Shown: positions 6,712 through 13,166, numbered from the stretch's first letter. The stretch is 15,142 nt of DNA from Acidimicrobiales bacterium (GCA_013002375.1 JABDJW010000302.1:1-15142); one strand, 5' to 3'. A program made the numbers and translations. The notes: generated from the letters alone by a model not told the origin.

Positions 6712-7559
6712 TGCAGAACTTCGACGGCAAGGTTGCCGCCATCACCGGCGCCGCCTCCGGTATCGGTCAAGCGCTGGCCGAGGCCCTCACCGATCGCGGC
6801 GCCCACGTCGCCCTGAGCGATGTCGATGCCGACGGGCTGGCCGAAACTGTTCGGCGCTGCGAAGGCCGCGGCACCAAGGTCACGAGCCGCATCGTGGACG
6901 TCGCCGACCGCGAGGCCATGACCTCGTGGGCCGACGAAGTCGCCGCCGAGCACGGCACGGTCAACCTGATCTTCAACAACGCCGGCGTTGCCCTCAGCGC
7001 CACTGTCGACGGCGTTTCCTACGACGATCTCCACTGGCTGATGGACATCAACTTCTGGGGCGTCGTGCACGGTACCAAGGCGTTCCTACCCCACCTCAAG
7101 GCGAGCGGCGAGGGCCACGTGGTCAACGTATCGAGTGTGTTCGGGCTGATGGGCATCCCCACCCAGGCGGCCTACAACGCGGCCAAGTTCGGCGTGCGGG
7201 GCTTCACCGATGCGCTGCGTATCGAGCTCGACATCAACCCGTGCGGCGTGTCGGCCACCACGGTGCATCCGGGTGGTATCAAGACCAACATCGCCCGCAA
7301 CGGCCGGATCGATCCGAGCGTGCTCACCGTCGGCGACGATCCCCACCAGGGGGCCGAAGAGTTCGACCAGATGGCCCGCACCACGCCCGAGAAGGCGGCC
7401 GAACAGATCCTGCGGGCCGTGCAGCGCAACCGCCGCCGAGCGTTGATCGGCCCCGACGCGGTGCTGTTCGATCTCGTGTCCCGTCTACCGGCGGCCGTCT
7501 CGCAGCGGCTCTTGGCCGCCGGCGCCCGGCGCCGCCGCCGCCAGCTCGAGGGTTCGTAG
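6711..7559 (+). CDS. Short-chain dehydrogenase/reductase (classical SDR)
   Basis: This 282-residue oxidoreductase has every classical SDR element: cofactor loop TGAASGIG (12-19), NNAG (89-92), catalytic Asn114 in DINFWG, Ser142 in VNVSS, and Tyr155/Lys159 in YNAAK. Asp37 at the end of the second strand suggests NAD(H) rather than NADP(H). VHPGGIKTNIARNG (185-198) is the usual region after the active site. The C-terminal end is Arg-rich (ARRRRRQLEGS). The ATG shares one base with the upstream stop (TGATG), and GAAGGGG (6697-6703) serves as ribosome binding site. It probably interconverts an alcohol and the ketone or aldehyde used by the monooxygenase. M. tuberculosis has a comparable monooxygenase/SDR pairing in its mymA operon. 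Confidence 0.92.
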   Translation: MQNFDGKVAAITGAASGIGQALAEALTDRGAHVALSDVDADGLAETVRRCEGRGTKVTSRIVDVADREAMTSWADEVAAEHGTVNLIFNNAGVALSATVDGVSYDDLHWLMDINFWGVVHGTKAFLPHLKASGEGHVVNVSSVFGLMGIPTQAAYNAAKFGVRGFTDALRIELDINPCGVSATTVHPGGIKTNIARNGRIDPSVLTVGDDPHQGAEEFDQMARTTPEKAAEQILRAVQRNRRRALIGPDAVLFDLVSRLPAAVSQRLLAAGARRRRRQLEGS

Positions 7560-7567
7560 CAGCCACT

Positions 7568-7697
7568 GCCAGATTGCCGGCCCCGGTTTCTGGCGAGGAT
7601 TTGGTGCGCGCCCCGAACATCTTCCTCGCCAGATTGCCGGCCCCGGTTTCTGGCGAGGATTTGGTGCGCGCCTCGAACATCTTCCTCGCCAGATTGC
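7568..7697. repeat. Two 60-bp direct repeats plus partial third, each with a 45-bp palindrome
   Basis: Units 7568-7627 and 7628-7687 differ at one visible base (c or t at 7613/7673). A third copy breaks off after about ten bases at 7697. Inside each, TCTGGCGAGGA and TCCTCGCCAGA form a perfect 11-bp stem (7589-7599 with 7623-7633; 7649-7659 with 7683-7693). The block fills the gap between the convergent SDR and LLM genes, so it may terminate transcription in both directions. A third diverged core lies inverted at 13812-13856. Confidence 0.92.
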
Positions 7698-7706
7698 GAG
7701 TGGGGG

Positions 7707-8600
7707 CTAGGCGTTCGCCGGGGCCAAGGCCTCCAGGCAGTTCCAGTCGATGGTGGGCGTGCCGTCGGGATTGACGGGCTGCACGCACACATGCGTGGCG
7801 CCGGCGTCGTAATGGGCCTGGACGCCGGCTCGGAGCGCGTCTTCATCACCCCACACCACGACGGCATCGATGAACCGGTTGTCGCGTGACTCGATCTCGT
7901 CCTCGGTGAAGCCCAGCCGCTTCCAGTTGTTGCGGTAGTTGGGCAGATCGGCGTACATCCCGAGCGCGCCGATGCCGGCCGCCCGGGCCGCGTCGGCGTC
8001 GGTGCTGAGCACCACCTTCTGCTCGACGCACAACAGCTTGTCGGGCCCCAGGATGTCGCGGGCCTGAGCGGTGTGTTCGGGCGTCGTCCAGTACGGGTGC
8101 GCACCATCGGCCGCGGCGCCGGCCAACTCGAGCATCTTGGGACCGAGCGCAGCCAAGACGATCGGCACCGGTTCGGCCGGTGCCGGCCCCATGTACATCG
8201 AACCGGCCATCGTCGCGAGGTACTGGCGCATGTAGCTGAGCGGCTTCGAGTAGTCGAGCTTGCGCACGCCGGCGACGATCGGCGCGTGGCTGACGCCGAG
8301 GCCCAGCACGAATCGGCCACCCGACTGTTCGCTGAGGGTGTTGGCCGCCTGCAACATCGGGCCGGGGTGCCGGTGATAGATGCTGGCGATGCCGGTGGCA
8401 AAGGCCATCGTGGACGTGGCATGCATCAGGTGGCTGATGTGGGCGAACGGGTCGCGGCCCAGGGTGTCGGGCAGCCACATACACGAGTAGCCGAGCGACT
8501 CGATACGAGCCGCCATCTCGGCCGCCTCCGCTGCGCTGGACGCGTCCGTGAAGTACCAGACGCCGGTGGTGGAAAGGGATTCGGTGAGCGGTGATGCCAT
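7707..8600 (-). CDS. LLM-class F420-dependent oxidoreductase
   Basis: This 297-residue protein looks like a luciferase-like monooxygenase-fold oxidoreductase, most of which use coenzyme F420 in actinobacteria. Typical parts are GVWYFTDASSAAEAAEMAARIESLGYSCMWLPD (13-45, shown in part), FATGIASIYHRHP (67-79), SEQSGGRFVLGLGVSHAP (90-107) and LAALGPKMLELAGAAADG further on. The frame runs 15 codons further upstream, but ATG 8600 is preferred because TAGCCT (8608-8613, minus strand) lies exactly seven bases upstream, a leaderless signature. FATGI--IYHRHP recalls the MSMEG_4141-type subfamily. The substrate is unknown. It is divergent to the DGPF/sigma pair and convergent with the SDR across the repeats, so it is probably its own transcription unit. 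Confidence 0.9.
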   Translation of the reverse strand: MASPLTESLSTTGVWYFTDASSAAEAAEMAARIESLGYSCMWLPDTLGRDPFAHISHLMHATSTMAFATGIASIYHRHPGPMLQAANTLSEQSGGRFVLGLGVSHAPIVAGVRKLDYSKPLSYMRQYLATMAGSMYMGPAPAEPVPIVLAALGPKMLELAGAAADGAHPYWTTPEHTAQARDILGPDKLLCVEQKVVLSTDADAARAAGIGALGMYADLPNYRNNWKRLGFTEDEIESRDNRFIDAVVVWGDEDALRAGVQAHYDAGATHVCVQPVNPDGTPTIDWNCLEALAPANA

Positions 8601-8607
8601 GGCGGCG

Positions 8608-8613
8608 AGGCTA
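8608..8613 (-). promoter_or_regulatory. -10 box for the LLM oxidoreductase (leaderless)
   Basis: On the minus strand TAGCCT is followed by seven bases and the ATG at 8600, with no Shine-Dalgarno sequence. The -35 region near 8631-8636 reads TTCCGG, which is only a partial match. Confidence 0.5.
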
Positions 8614-8667
8614 GGCCGGTTTGAATCGGCCCGGAAAATCTCCACCAGCGGTGAACCTGGACCAAAC

Positions 8668-8694
8668 TGTCGAGATCGGTCGCGGTCGTTCGTC
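8668..8694 (+). promoter_or_regulatory. Candidate ECF42-type promoter in front of the DGPF gene
   Basis: TGTCGA (8668-8673) and CGTC (8691-8694) are 17 bp apart, 43 bp before the DGPF ATG. As I recall, published work on ECF42 sigma factors in Streptomyces venezuelae describes TGTCGA at -35 and CG(A/T)C at -10 upstream of DGPF genes. The match suggests that the downstream sigma factor drives its own operon. Confidence 0.6.
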
Positions 8695-8737
8695 GATCAC
8701 TCGAGAGGCCGAGAATCGGCCGCCGAAAGGAACAACC

Positions 8738-9085
8738 ATGAAGTACGCCTGCTTGATTTACGATGACGAGTCAACCGGCCCGACCGACCCGACCTCACCC
8801 GAGTTCGCCGAGATGATCGCCGGCTACATGGCGTTCGGTGAGAAGTACGAGAGCGTGATTCAGGGCGGCGAAGCGCTGGACTCGGTGTCGACCTCGACGT
8901 GCGTGAAGGTTCGGGACGGCAAGATGACGACGACCGACGGCCCTTTCGCTGAGACCAAGGAACAGCTCGGCGGGTTCTACATCATCGAAGCCGACGATCT
9001 CGACACCGCCTGCCAGATCGCCTCGGAGATTCCGGGCGCGTACACCGGCCAGGTCGAGGTCCGCCCCGTGCCCAACTACGGCTGA
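8738..9085 (+). CDS. DGPF-domain (YCII-related) protein
   Basis: This small 115-residue protein belongs to the YCII-related/DGPF family, typified by the DGPF motif at residues 67-70 within TTTDGPFAETKEQLGGFYIIEA. The start MKYACLIYDDES is also typical. The ATG at 8738 has GAAAGGA (8725-8731) at good spacing. These dimeric alpha-beta barrel proteins are regular genomic partners of ECF42-type sigma factors and are reported as their main regulated targets; the biochemical role is unsettled. Here the sigma factor follows after 16 bp. The candidate ECF promoter at 8668-8694 would express both. Confidence 0.93.
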   Translation: MKYACLIYDDESTGPTDPTSPEFAEMIAGYMAFGEKYESVIQGGEALDSVSTSTCVKVRDGKMTTTDGPFAETKEQLGGFYIIEADDLDTACQIASEIPGAYTGQVEVRPVPNYG

Positions 9086-9101
9086 TCACCCTCCTGGCCC
9101 G

Positions 9102-10358
9102 ATGGACGTCAACACCGCGATCGTCGAGGTCGTCCGCACCGAGTGGCCCCGGCTCATGGCCGCCCTCGTGCGCGACCTCGGCGACCTCGGCCGGGCCGAA
9201 GATGCAGCTCAGGAGGCGATCGAGGTGGCGCTGGCCAACTGGCCCACCGACGGCATCCCGGATCGCCCGGGCGCCTGGATCCTGACCGTGGCCAGGCGGC
9301 GGGCGATCGACAAGCTGCGCCGCGACCAGAACCGCCTGCAGAAGTCAGAGCTTCTGGCCCGGCTGGAGCAGCGCACCACGCCCGAGACGGAACTGGATTT
9401 TGACTCGCCCGAATCGCTGCTGGGCGATGAGCAACTCCAGCTGATCTTCGCCTGCTGTCACCCGAGCCTGAACACCGAATCGCAGACGGCGTTGACCCTG
9501 CGCTGCATTACCGGCCTCAGCACTCGCGAGATCGCCCGCGCCTTCCTGACGCCCGAACCGACGATGGCCCAGCGGCTGGTGCGGGCCAAACGCAAGATCG
9601 AGTCGGCCGGCATTCCGCTGCGCGTCCCGCCCGATTCGGACCTGCTCGACCGTCTGGCTGTCGTCCATGGCGTCATCTACCTCCTCTTCACCGAGGGTCA
9701 CACCCGCAGCGAGAGCGACCTCCTGACCGGCGTCGACCTGTGCGATGAGGCGATTCGCCTCGGTCGGCTGCTCACCCGGCTGGTGAACGACAGCTCCGAG
9801 ACCTTCGGCCTGGCCGCGCTGATGCTGCTCAGTCATGCCCGCCGCGCCGCCCGCACCGACGACGCCGGCGATCTGGTCCTGCTCGAGGATCAGGACCGCA
9901 CGCGGTGGGATCACGCCATGATCGCCGAGGGGCAAGCGCTGCTCGCCCGCGCCCTCCGCTTCGCCGACCCCGGGCCCTACCAGCTCCAGGCGGCGATCAA
10001 CGCCCTCCACGCTGAGGCCGCTCGCGCCGGGGACACCGATTGGCGCCAGATCGCGCTGCTGTACAGCCGCCTGCTTCGACACCAGCCCACCCCGGTGGTG
10101 CAGCTCAACCACGCGGTGGCGGTGGCCATGACCGACGGCCCCGAGGCCGGGTTGGCCCTGCTCGACGGGCTCGCCGAACCGCTGGCCGGCTACCGCTACT
10201 TCGACAGCACCCAGGCCGATCTTCTGCGCCGAGCCGGCCGCACCGAGGAGGCCGCTACGGCCTACGAGCGGGCCCTCCAGCACTGCGACAACGCGGCCGA
10301 GCAGCGGTTCCTCACCCGCCGCCTCGAGTCCGTGTCCCACCCTTCCCCGGATCCCTGA
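9102..10358 (+). CDS. ECF42-like RNA polymerase sigma factor with C-terminal extension
   Basis: At 418 residues this is about twice the length of a usual ECF sigma factor. Region 2 covers about residues 10-76 (AEDAAQEAIEVALANWP; PGAWILTVARRRAIDKLRR). Region 4 covers about 109-165 (LTLRCITGLSTREIARAFLTPEPTMAQRLVRAKRKI, shown for orientation). A long helical extension follows, with the LLFTEGHTRSE region typical of DUF6596 and TPR-like helices up to ERALQHCDNAAEQRFL. Such extensions, together with an adjacent DGPF gene and no anti-sigma gene, define the ECF42 group; the extension is thought to control activity. No Shine-Dalgarno sequence is obvious before ATG 9102, so translation may be coupled to the DGPF gene 16 bp upstream. 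Confidence 0.93.
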   Translation: MDVNTAIVEVVRTEWPRLMAALVRDLGDLGRAEDAAQEAIEVALANWPTDGIPDRPGAWILTVARRRAIDKLRRDQNRLQKSELLARLEQRTTPETELDFDSPESLLGDEQLQLIFACCHPSLNTESQTALTLRCITGLSTREIARAFLTPEPTMAQRLVRAKRKIESAGIPLRVPPDSDLLDRLAVVHGVIYLLFTEGHTRSESDLLTGVDLCDEAIRLGRLLTRLVNDSSETFGLAALMLLSHARRAARTDDAGDLVLLEDQDRTRWDHAMIAEGQALLARALRFADPGPYQLQAAINALHAEAARAGDTDWRQIALLYSRLLRHQPTPVVQLNHAVAVAMTDGPEAGLALLDGLAEPLAGYRYFDSTQADLLRRAGRTEEAATAYERALQHCDNAAEQRFLTRRLESVSHPSPDP

Positions 10359-10370
10359 CCCCTCGGGGTT

Positions 10371-10415
10371 TCTCTGATGTCTCAACCGCACTATTTGCGG
10401 CTCAGGCATCAGAGA
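10371..10415. terminator. Long hairpin between convergent genes
   Basis: TCTCTGATG (10371-10379) pairs with CATCAGAGA (10407-10415). Inside, CCGCA (10386-10390) pairs with TGCGG (10396-10400), with partial pairing between. It begins 13 bp after the sigma factor stop and can form on either strand, so it may be a bidirectional terminator. No U tract follows. Confidence 0.6.
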
Positions 10416-10459
10416 ATCGGTGGGGGCCGGTCAGAGATTCGGTGGAGCGCCGGTCAGAG
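10410..10459. repeat. Short tandem repeat of about 22-23 bp
   Basis: Units starting CAGAGA(A/T)TCGGTGG and ending GCCGGT occupy 10410-10431 and 10432-10454, followed by a further CAGAG at 10455. The repeat overlaps the end of the adjoining terminator hairpin and reaches the stop codon of the minus-strand membrane protein gene. Confidence 0.6.
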
Positions 10460-10837
10460 CAGGGTGTTGAGGTCGACGACGAGCAGGATCGACAGCAGGA
10501 TGATGATGCCGCCGTTGAGGGCCGTCATCGGCATCTTCCACTTGTGATCGGCAGCCCAGAACCGGCGGATGCTGAACACGTTGGCGACGATCGCCACCAC
10601 GCCGATCACGACGCCCACGCCGGCGCCCACACCGGAGGCCAACCCGACGAGCGGGGCCACGAACGGGAAAATGACGTAGGTCAGGGTGCACCGAATGGCC
10701 GAAACGAGAATCGACAGGCTGAAGGTGCGCTGGGCTTGTTCCTCCGCGGCCGGATCGCTGGGCTCGCCGTCGGTCCGGCCCGTGGACCGCAGGTCAGAGC
10801 CGGTGGACCGCAAGTCAGAAATCGCGTGATCGGACAT
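10454..10837 (-). CDS. Hypothetical small membrane protein, three predicted TM segments
   Basis: I do not recognise this 127-residue protein. The N-terminal 40 residues are polar and contain a perfect tandem heptapeptide, SDLRSTG twice (7-20). Three hydrophobic segments follow at about 41-66, 68-90 and 105-122, with Arg/Trp/Lys-rich RRFWAADHKWK between the second and third. The ATG at 10837 is set by TACCCT (10845-10850, minus strand) seven bases upstream, indicating a leaderless mRNA. The gene lies downstream of DoxX on the same strand but has its own promoter, and a hairpin separates them. Function is unknown. Confidence 0.75.
   Translation of the reverse strand: MSDHAISDLRSTGSDLRSTGRTDGEPSDPAAEEQAQRTFSLSILVSAIRCTLTYVIFPFVAPLVGLASGVGAGVGVVIGVVAIVANVFSIRRFWAADHKWKMPMTALNGGIIILLSILLVVDLNTLL
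10778..10819. repeat. 21-bp in-frame tandem duplication inside the membrane protein gene
   Basis: 10778-10798 and 10799-10819 match at 19 of 21 bases. The unit is seven codons, so the frame is kept and SDLRSTG is duplicated. Both differences are silent at protein level, which suggests that the duplication is not brand new. Confidence 0.8.
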
Positions 10838-10844
10838 CGCCGAC

Positions 10845-10850
10845 AGGGTA
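10845..10850 (-). promoter_or_regulatory. -10 box for the small membrane protein (leaderless)
   Basis: On the minus strand TACCCT precedes ATG 10837 by exactly seven bases, with no Shine-Dalgarno sequence in between. No clear -35 element was identified. Confidence 0.5.
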
Positions 10851-10897
10851 ACGCGTTGCGGTCATCGAGCCGCAGCCGCGGCCGCCCCCTCCCGTTC

Positions 10898-10938
10898 TTC
10901 TTGCCGTAGACCACCTCAGCGGTGGTTTTCGGCAAGAA
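10898..10938 (-). terminator. Strong hairpin just downstream of the DoxX gene
   Basis: TTCTTGCCG (10898-10906) pairs with CGGCAAGAA (10930-10938). Inside, ACCACC (10910-10915) pairs with GGTGGT (10921-10926) around loop TCAGC, with 3-nt symmetric bulges between the stems. On the minus strand it starts six bases after the DoxX stop. A U tract is lacking. Confidence 0.65.
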
Positions 10939-10944
10939 TTTCGA

Positions 10945-11451
10945 TCAGTCGGCGGGTGGACGGTAGAAGGCCGCCAGCTGGCCGATGCCGCCGGCGATAC
11001 CGATGCCGGCGCCGATGGCCAGACCCACCCAACCGTCGAGGTCGTCGGCGATGCCGAAGGCGTGATCGAGCGACCATTCGCCCGGACCGATGCCCGCCGC
11101 GGCGATCGCCATCGCGGCAATGATGAACGTGTACTCCCAGCCTTCCTTCACGATGAAGAAGCCGTTGTCGCGGTGCACGGTGTAGCCGGCGACGATCATG
11201 ACGCCCACCATGCCGGCGGCCGCGAACGGATGGAGCAGGCCGAGGGCCAGCATGACGCCGGTGCCCATCTCGGTGATCGACGCCAGCTGTGCATGCAGCT
11301 TGCCCGGCCGCATGCCGATGCTGTCGAACCAGCCCGCAGTGCCCTCGATCTTCCCGCCCAGAAACCGCTTCTGGTAGCCGTGGGCGGCAAAGGTCAGCCC
11401 CAGCGACACCCGCAGGATCAGCATGGCCAGATTGAATGCATCGCCATCCAC
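10945..11451 (-). CDS. DoxX family membrane protein
   Basis: This 168-residue integral membrane protein matches the DoxX family, small four-helix proteins of poorly defined function often tied to redox or sulfur metabolism. Recognisable parts are ILRVSLGLTFAAHGYQK (12-28), GWFDSIGMRPGKLHA (40-54), a helix pair at about 56-91 and GIGPGEWSLDHAFG (120-133), the last being a typical DoxX turn. A fifth, Gly/Ala-rich hydrophobic stretch ends the protein (about 140-162). The start is a GTG at 11451, supported by GAGGGGAGAA about eight bases upstream on the minus strand, one of few clear Shine-Dalgarno sites in this window. The thiolase-like gene starts 41 bp away, divergently. Confidence 0.88.
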   Translation of the reverse strand: MDGDAFNLAMLILRVSLGLTFAAHGYQKRFLGGKIEGTAGWFDSIGMRPGKLHAQLASITEMGTGVMLALGLLHPFAAAGMVGVMIVAGYTVHRDNGFFIVKEGWEYTFIIAAMAIAAAGIGPGEWSLDHAFGIADDLDGWVGLAIGAGIGIAGGIGQLAAFYRPPAD

Positions 11452-11492
11452 GCGACGTTCTCCCCTCGATGGAAATCGATGGCACAGCGTAG

Positions 11493-12608
11493 ATGGCCCG
11501 GGTTGACCGGGTCGATCTCACGACGAAGACTCTCGGCGTGTTCGTGACCACATTCGCCCGCACGCCGTTCGCTCGCGTGCACGGCGCACTGTCGGGCTAT
11601 CACCCGGCCGAGTTGCTGAGCCTCGCGCTGACCGGTTTGGCCCTCGAGGTCCCGCCGACCACCAACGTGCTGGTCGGGTGTGCCCAACCGGTGGGGGCCC
11701 AGGGCTCGAACGTCGGCCGAGCCGCAACCTTGCTGGCCGGCTGGAACTCGACCGGTGCCGCCGGCATCGCGGCCGGCGCCAACAGCTCGCATCAGGCCCT
11801 GCATCTCGCGGTCTCGAGCGCAAACACCACCGTCGTCGCCGGGGTCGAGCTCATGAGCCTGGTGCCGGACGGCGCATCGGATCTCTCCCGCAACTACGGC
11901 CCGGGGTGGGGCCCGGCCAAGGAGCAGTTCGCCGAGCGGGGCGGGTTGGTGCCGTTCGGCGTGGCCAGCGATCGCGTCGCTGAAGCCCACGGGCTCAGCC
12001 GAAGCGAGCTCGACGTCTTTGCCGCCCAGCAGCGCAGCACCGTCGCCGGCCCGCCGCCCATGCCCGTCACCGAGCGCACCGACGATCGCGAGGCCACCCC
12101 GGCGGGCGGCGCCGAGCGCGATGCCGACGATCTCGCCGCAGTGCCGATTGAAGCTCCGCCCCTCCACGACGACGAAGGCACCACGGCGGCCACCAACATC
12201 ACTCCCGCGGCCGATGGCGCGGTGGCGCTCGTCGTCGAGCCCCATCCGGGCGACACCCCCCTCGCCCGCATCGTGCACACCGCCACTCACGCGGGCGATC
12301 CCCTCGCCGCGCTCGATGCGCCCGGCGTTGCCCTGCGCGCCGCACTGCAAACCGCCGGCTGGTCGGCCACCGATCTGGCCCGCATCGAATACGACGCACC
12401 GTCGGCGGCGGCCGCGCTCGTCCTGCAGCACCAGTGCGGTGTTCCGGTCCACACGTCGGCGTTCGCCCGCGGCCGACCGACCGGCGCCAGCGCGCTGGCT
12501 GCGCTCGGCCACCTCGCCACCACCTTGGCTCCCGGTGACGTCGGCGCCTTGCTCACCGTAAGCACCGACGGAACGGCCGCCGTCACGTTGCTCGAACGAC
12601 CGTCCTAG
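11493..12608 (+). CDS. Thiolase-fold protein, predicted catalytically inactive
   Basis: This 371-residue protein aligns over its length with acetyl-CoA acetyltransferases (about 390 residues), which condense or cleave acyl-CoA. The frame elements are FARTPFARVHGALSG (21-35), VVAGVELMSLVP (114-125), HGLSRSELDVFAAQQR (166-181) and EGTTAATNITPAADGA (228-243). The catalytic positions differ: CGSGLxA becomes ANSSHQA (96-102), so the nucleophile Cys is Ala96; the NEAF Asn becomes Asp301 (DAPS); GHP becomes GRP with Arg328 for His; and the C-terminal CIGGG becomes VSTDG (356-360), losing the second Cys. The ORF is intact, with no frameshift. It may be a scaffold, sterol/lipid-binding or regulatory homologue. 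ATG 11493 is the only good start, but no clear ribosome binding site precedes it. Confidence 0.82.
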   Translation: MARVDRVDLTTKTLGVFVTTFARTPFARVHGALSGYHPAELLSLALTGLALEVPPTTNVLVGCAQPVGAQGSNVGRAATLLAGWNSTGAAGIAAGANSSHQALHLAVSSANTTVVAGVELMSLVPDGASDLSRNYGPGWGPAKEQFAERGGLVPFGVASDRVAEAHGLSRSELDVFAAQQRSTVAGPPPMPVTERTDDREATPAGGAERDADDLAAVPIEAPPLHDDEGTTAATNITPAADGAVALVVEPHPGDTPLARIVHTATHAGDPLAALDAPGVALRAALQTAGWSATDLARIEYDAPSAAAALVLQHQCGVPVHTSAFARGRPTGASALAALGHLATTLAPGDVGALLTVSTDGTAAVTLLERPS

Positions 12609-12611
12609 GCT
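12606..12611 (+). promoter_or_regulatory. -10 box for the small zinc-site protein (leaderless)
   Basis: TAGGCT overlaps the TAG stop of the thiolase-like gene and lies six bases before ATG 12618. The second gene therefore may have its own leaderless transcript in addition to read-through. Confidence 0.45.
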
Positions 12612-12617
12612 GGGCGG

Positions 12618-12872
12618 ATGGGATTCGCCATCCGCATCGTCATCGCCATCATGATGGGCCTTCTGATTCTGCGGGTCGGCTTGATCATCTTGCGGGGCTT
12701 CGCCCAACCCATCCCCGAGCCTCCACCACCCGGTGAACTGCGCAAGGTCAAGATCCAGTTTCGCTGCTCGATCTGCGGCACCGAAGTCCGCATGACCACG
12801 GCGAACGACGAGATGCCCGAGCCCCCGAAGCACTGCCTCGAAGAGATGGATCTGGTCGCGCCGATCGAGTAG
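12618..12872 (+). CDS. Small membrane-anchored protein with a possible zinc site
   Basis: The 84-residue protein has one N-terminal membrane segment (about 3-27), a Pro-rich linker (PIPEPPPPGE, 31-40) and a small C-terminal domain with CSIC (50-53) and HC (72-73), spaced as in a compact zinc ribbon or rubredoxin-like knuckle (C-x2-C ... H-C). EPPKHCLEEMDLV near the end is a pattern I associate with short actinobacterial zinc-ribbon proteins, but I cannot name the family. The stop TAG abuts the crgA stop on the other strand with no space between. Metal binding is inference, and partner and function are unknown. Confidence 0.78.
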   Translation: MGFAIRIVIAIMMGLLILRVGLIILRGFAQPIPEPPPPGELRKVKIQFRCSICGTEVRMTTANDEMPEPPKHCLEEMDLVAPIE

Positions 12873-13166
12873 CTACCGGTACTGCGTCGCGGTGATGATG
12901 CCGGCCAGTATCAAACCCAACCCGCCGAGCGTGTACCAGTTGTCGGTCGCCCCGGGCAGCACCGCGGTGTAGTTGAGGAAGATAATGATGAGCCCCGCGG
13001 CAAAGAAGCTGAACATCAGCACCGGCACCCACATCGGACTCGGGCCCTTCACTTTGGATGCGGGCGGAGCAACGGTGCGGTTGCGGTTGATGTCGTCGGG
13101 CCGGGTTCCCTTGGGGGTCACCCGCCCGCCCTCGACGCGACGCTTCTGCGGTTTGGCCATGGCCAT
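12873..13166 (-). CDS. crgA: Cell division protein CrgA
   Basis: CrgA is a small actinobacterial septum protein that helps recruit peptidoglycan synthesis proteins to FtsZ. This 97-residue copy has a basic N-terminal tail (KPQKRRVEGGRVTPKG), the GPSPMWVPVLMF entry into the first membrane helix (about 46-65), a short external loop and a second helix (about 78-93), ending TATQYR. Length and two-helix layout match the family. ATG 13166 is preferred because GAGG (13175-13178 as cctc) is eight bases upstream. ATG 13160, two codons later, has TAGTTT eight bases upstream and could be a leaderless start. Its position beside trpG and the PASTA kinase matches the M. tuberculosis order Rv0011c-Rv0013-Rv0014c and strengthens the call. 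Confidence 0.88.
   Translation of the reverse strand: MAMAKPQKRRVEGGRVTPKGTRPDDINRNRTVAPPASKVKGPSPMWVPVLMFSFFAAGLIIIFLNYTAVLPGATDNWYTLGGLGLILAGIITATQYR

Noticed and set aside
7589..7693. Short repeated peptide SGEDLVRA.NIFLAR as a coding repeat
   Set aside because: The frame has no start or gene context, and conservation follows the DNA stem rather than codon positions.
7568..7697. CRISPR array
   Set aside because: The units are contiguous with no unique spacers, only two full copies exist, and no cas gene is present.
7172..8422. 416-codon minus-strand open frame across the repeat block
   Set aside because: It reads through the 60-bp repeats, overlaps two supported genes in other frames and is Arg/Ser/Pro-rich nonsense.
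9345..10409. 354-codon minus-strand open frame antisense to the sigma factor
   Set aside because: No domain; sits opposite a clear ECF sigma factor and crosses its terminator hairpin.
11418..12833. 471-codon minus-strand open frame antisense to the thiolase-like gene
   Set aside because: I considered whether the plus-strand thiolase reading, lacking catalytic residues, was itself the shadow. The long ungapped match to thiolase scaffold motifs on the plus strand rules that out.
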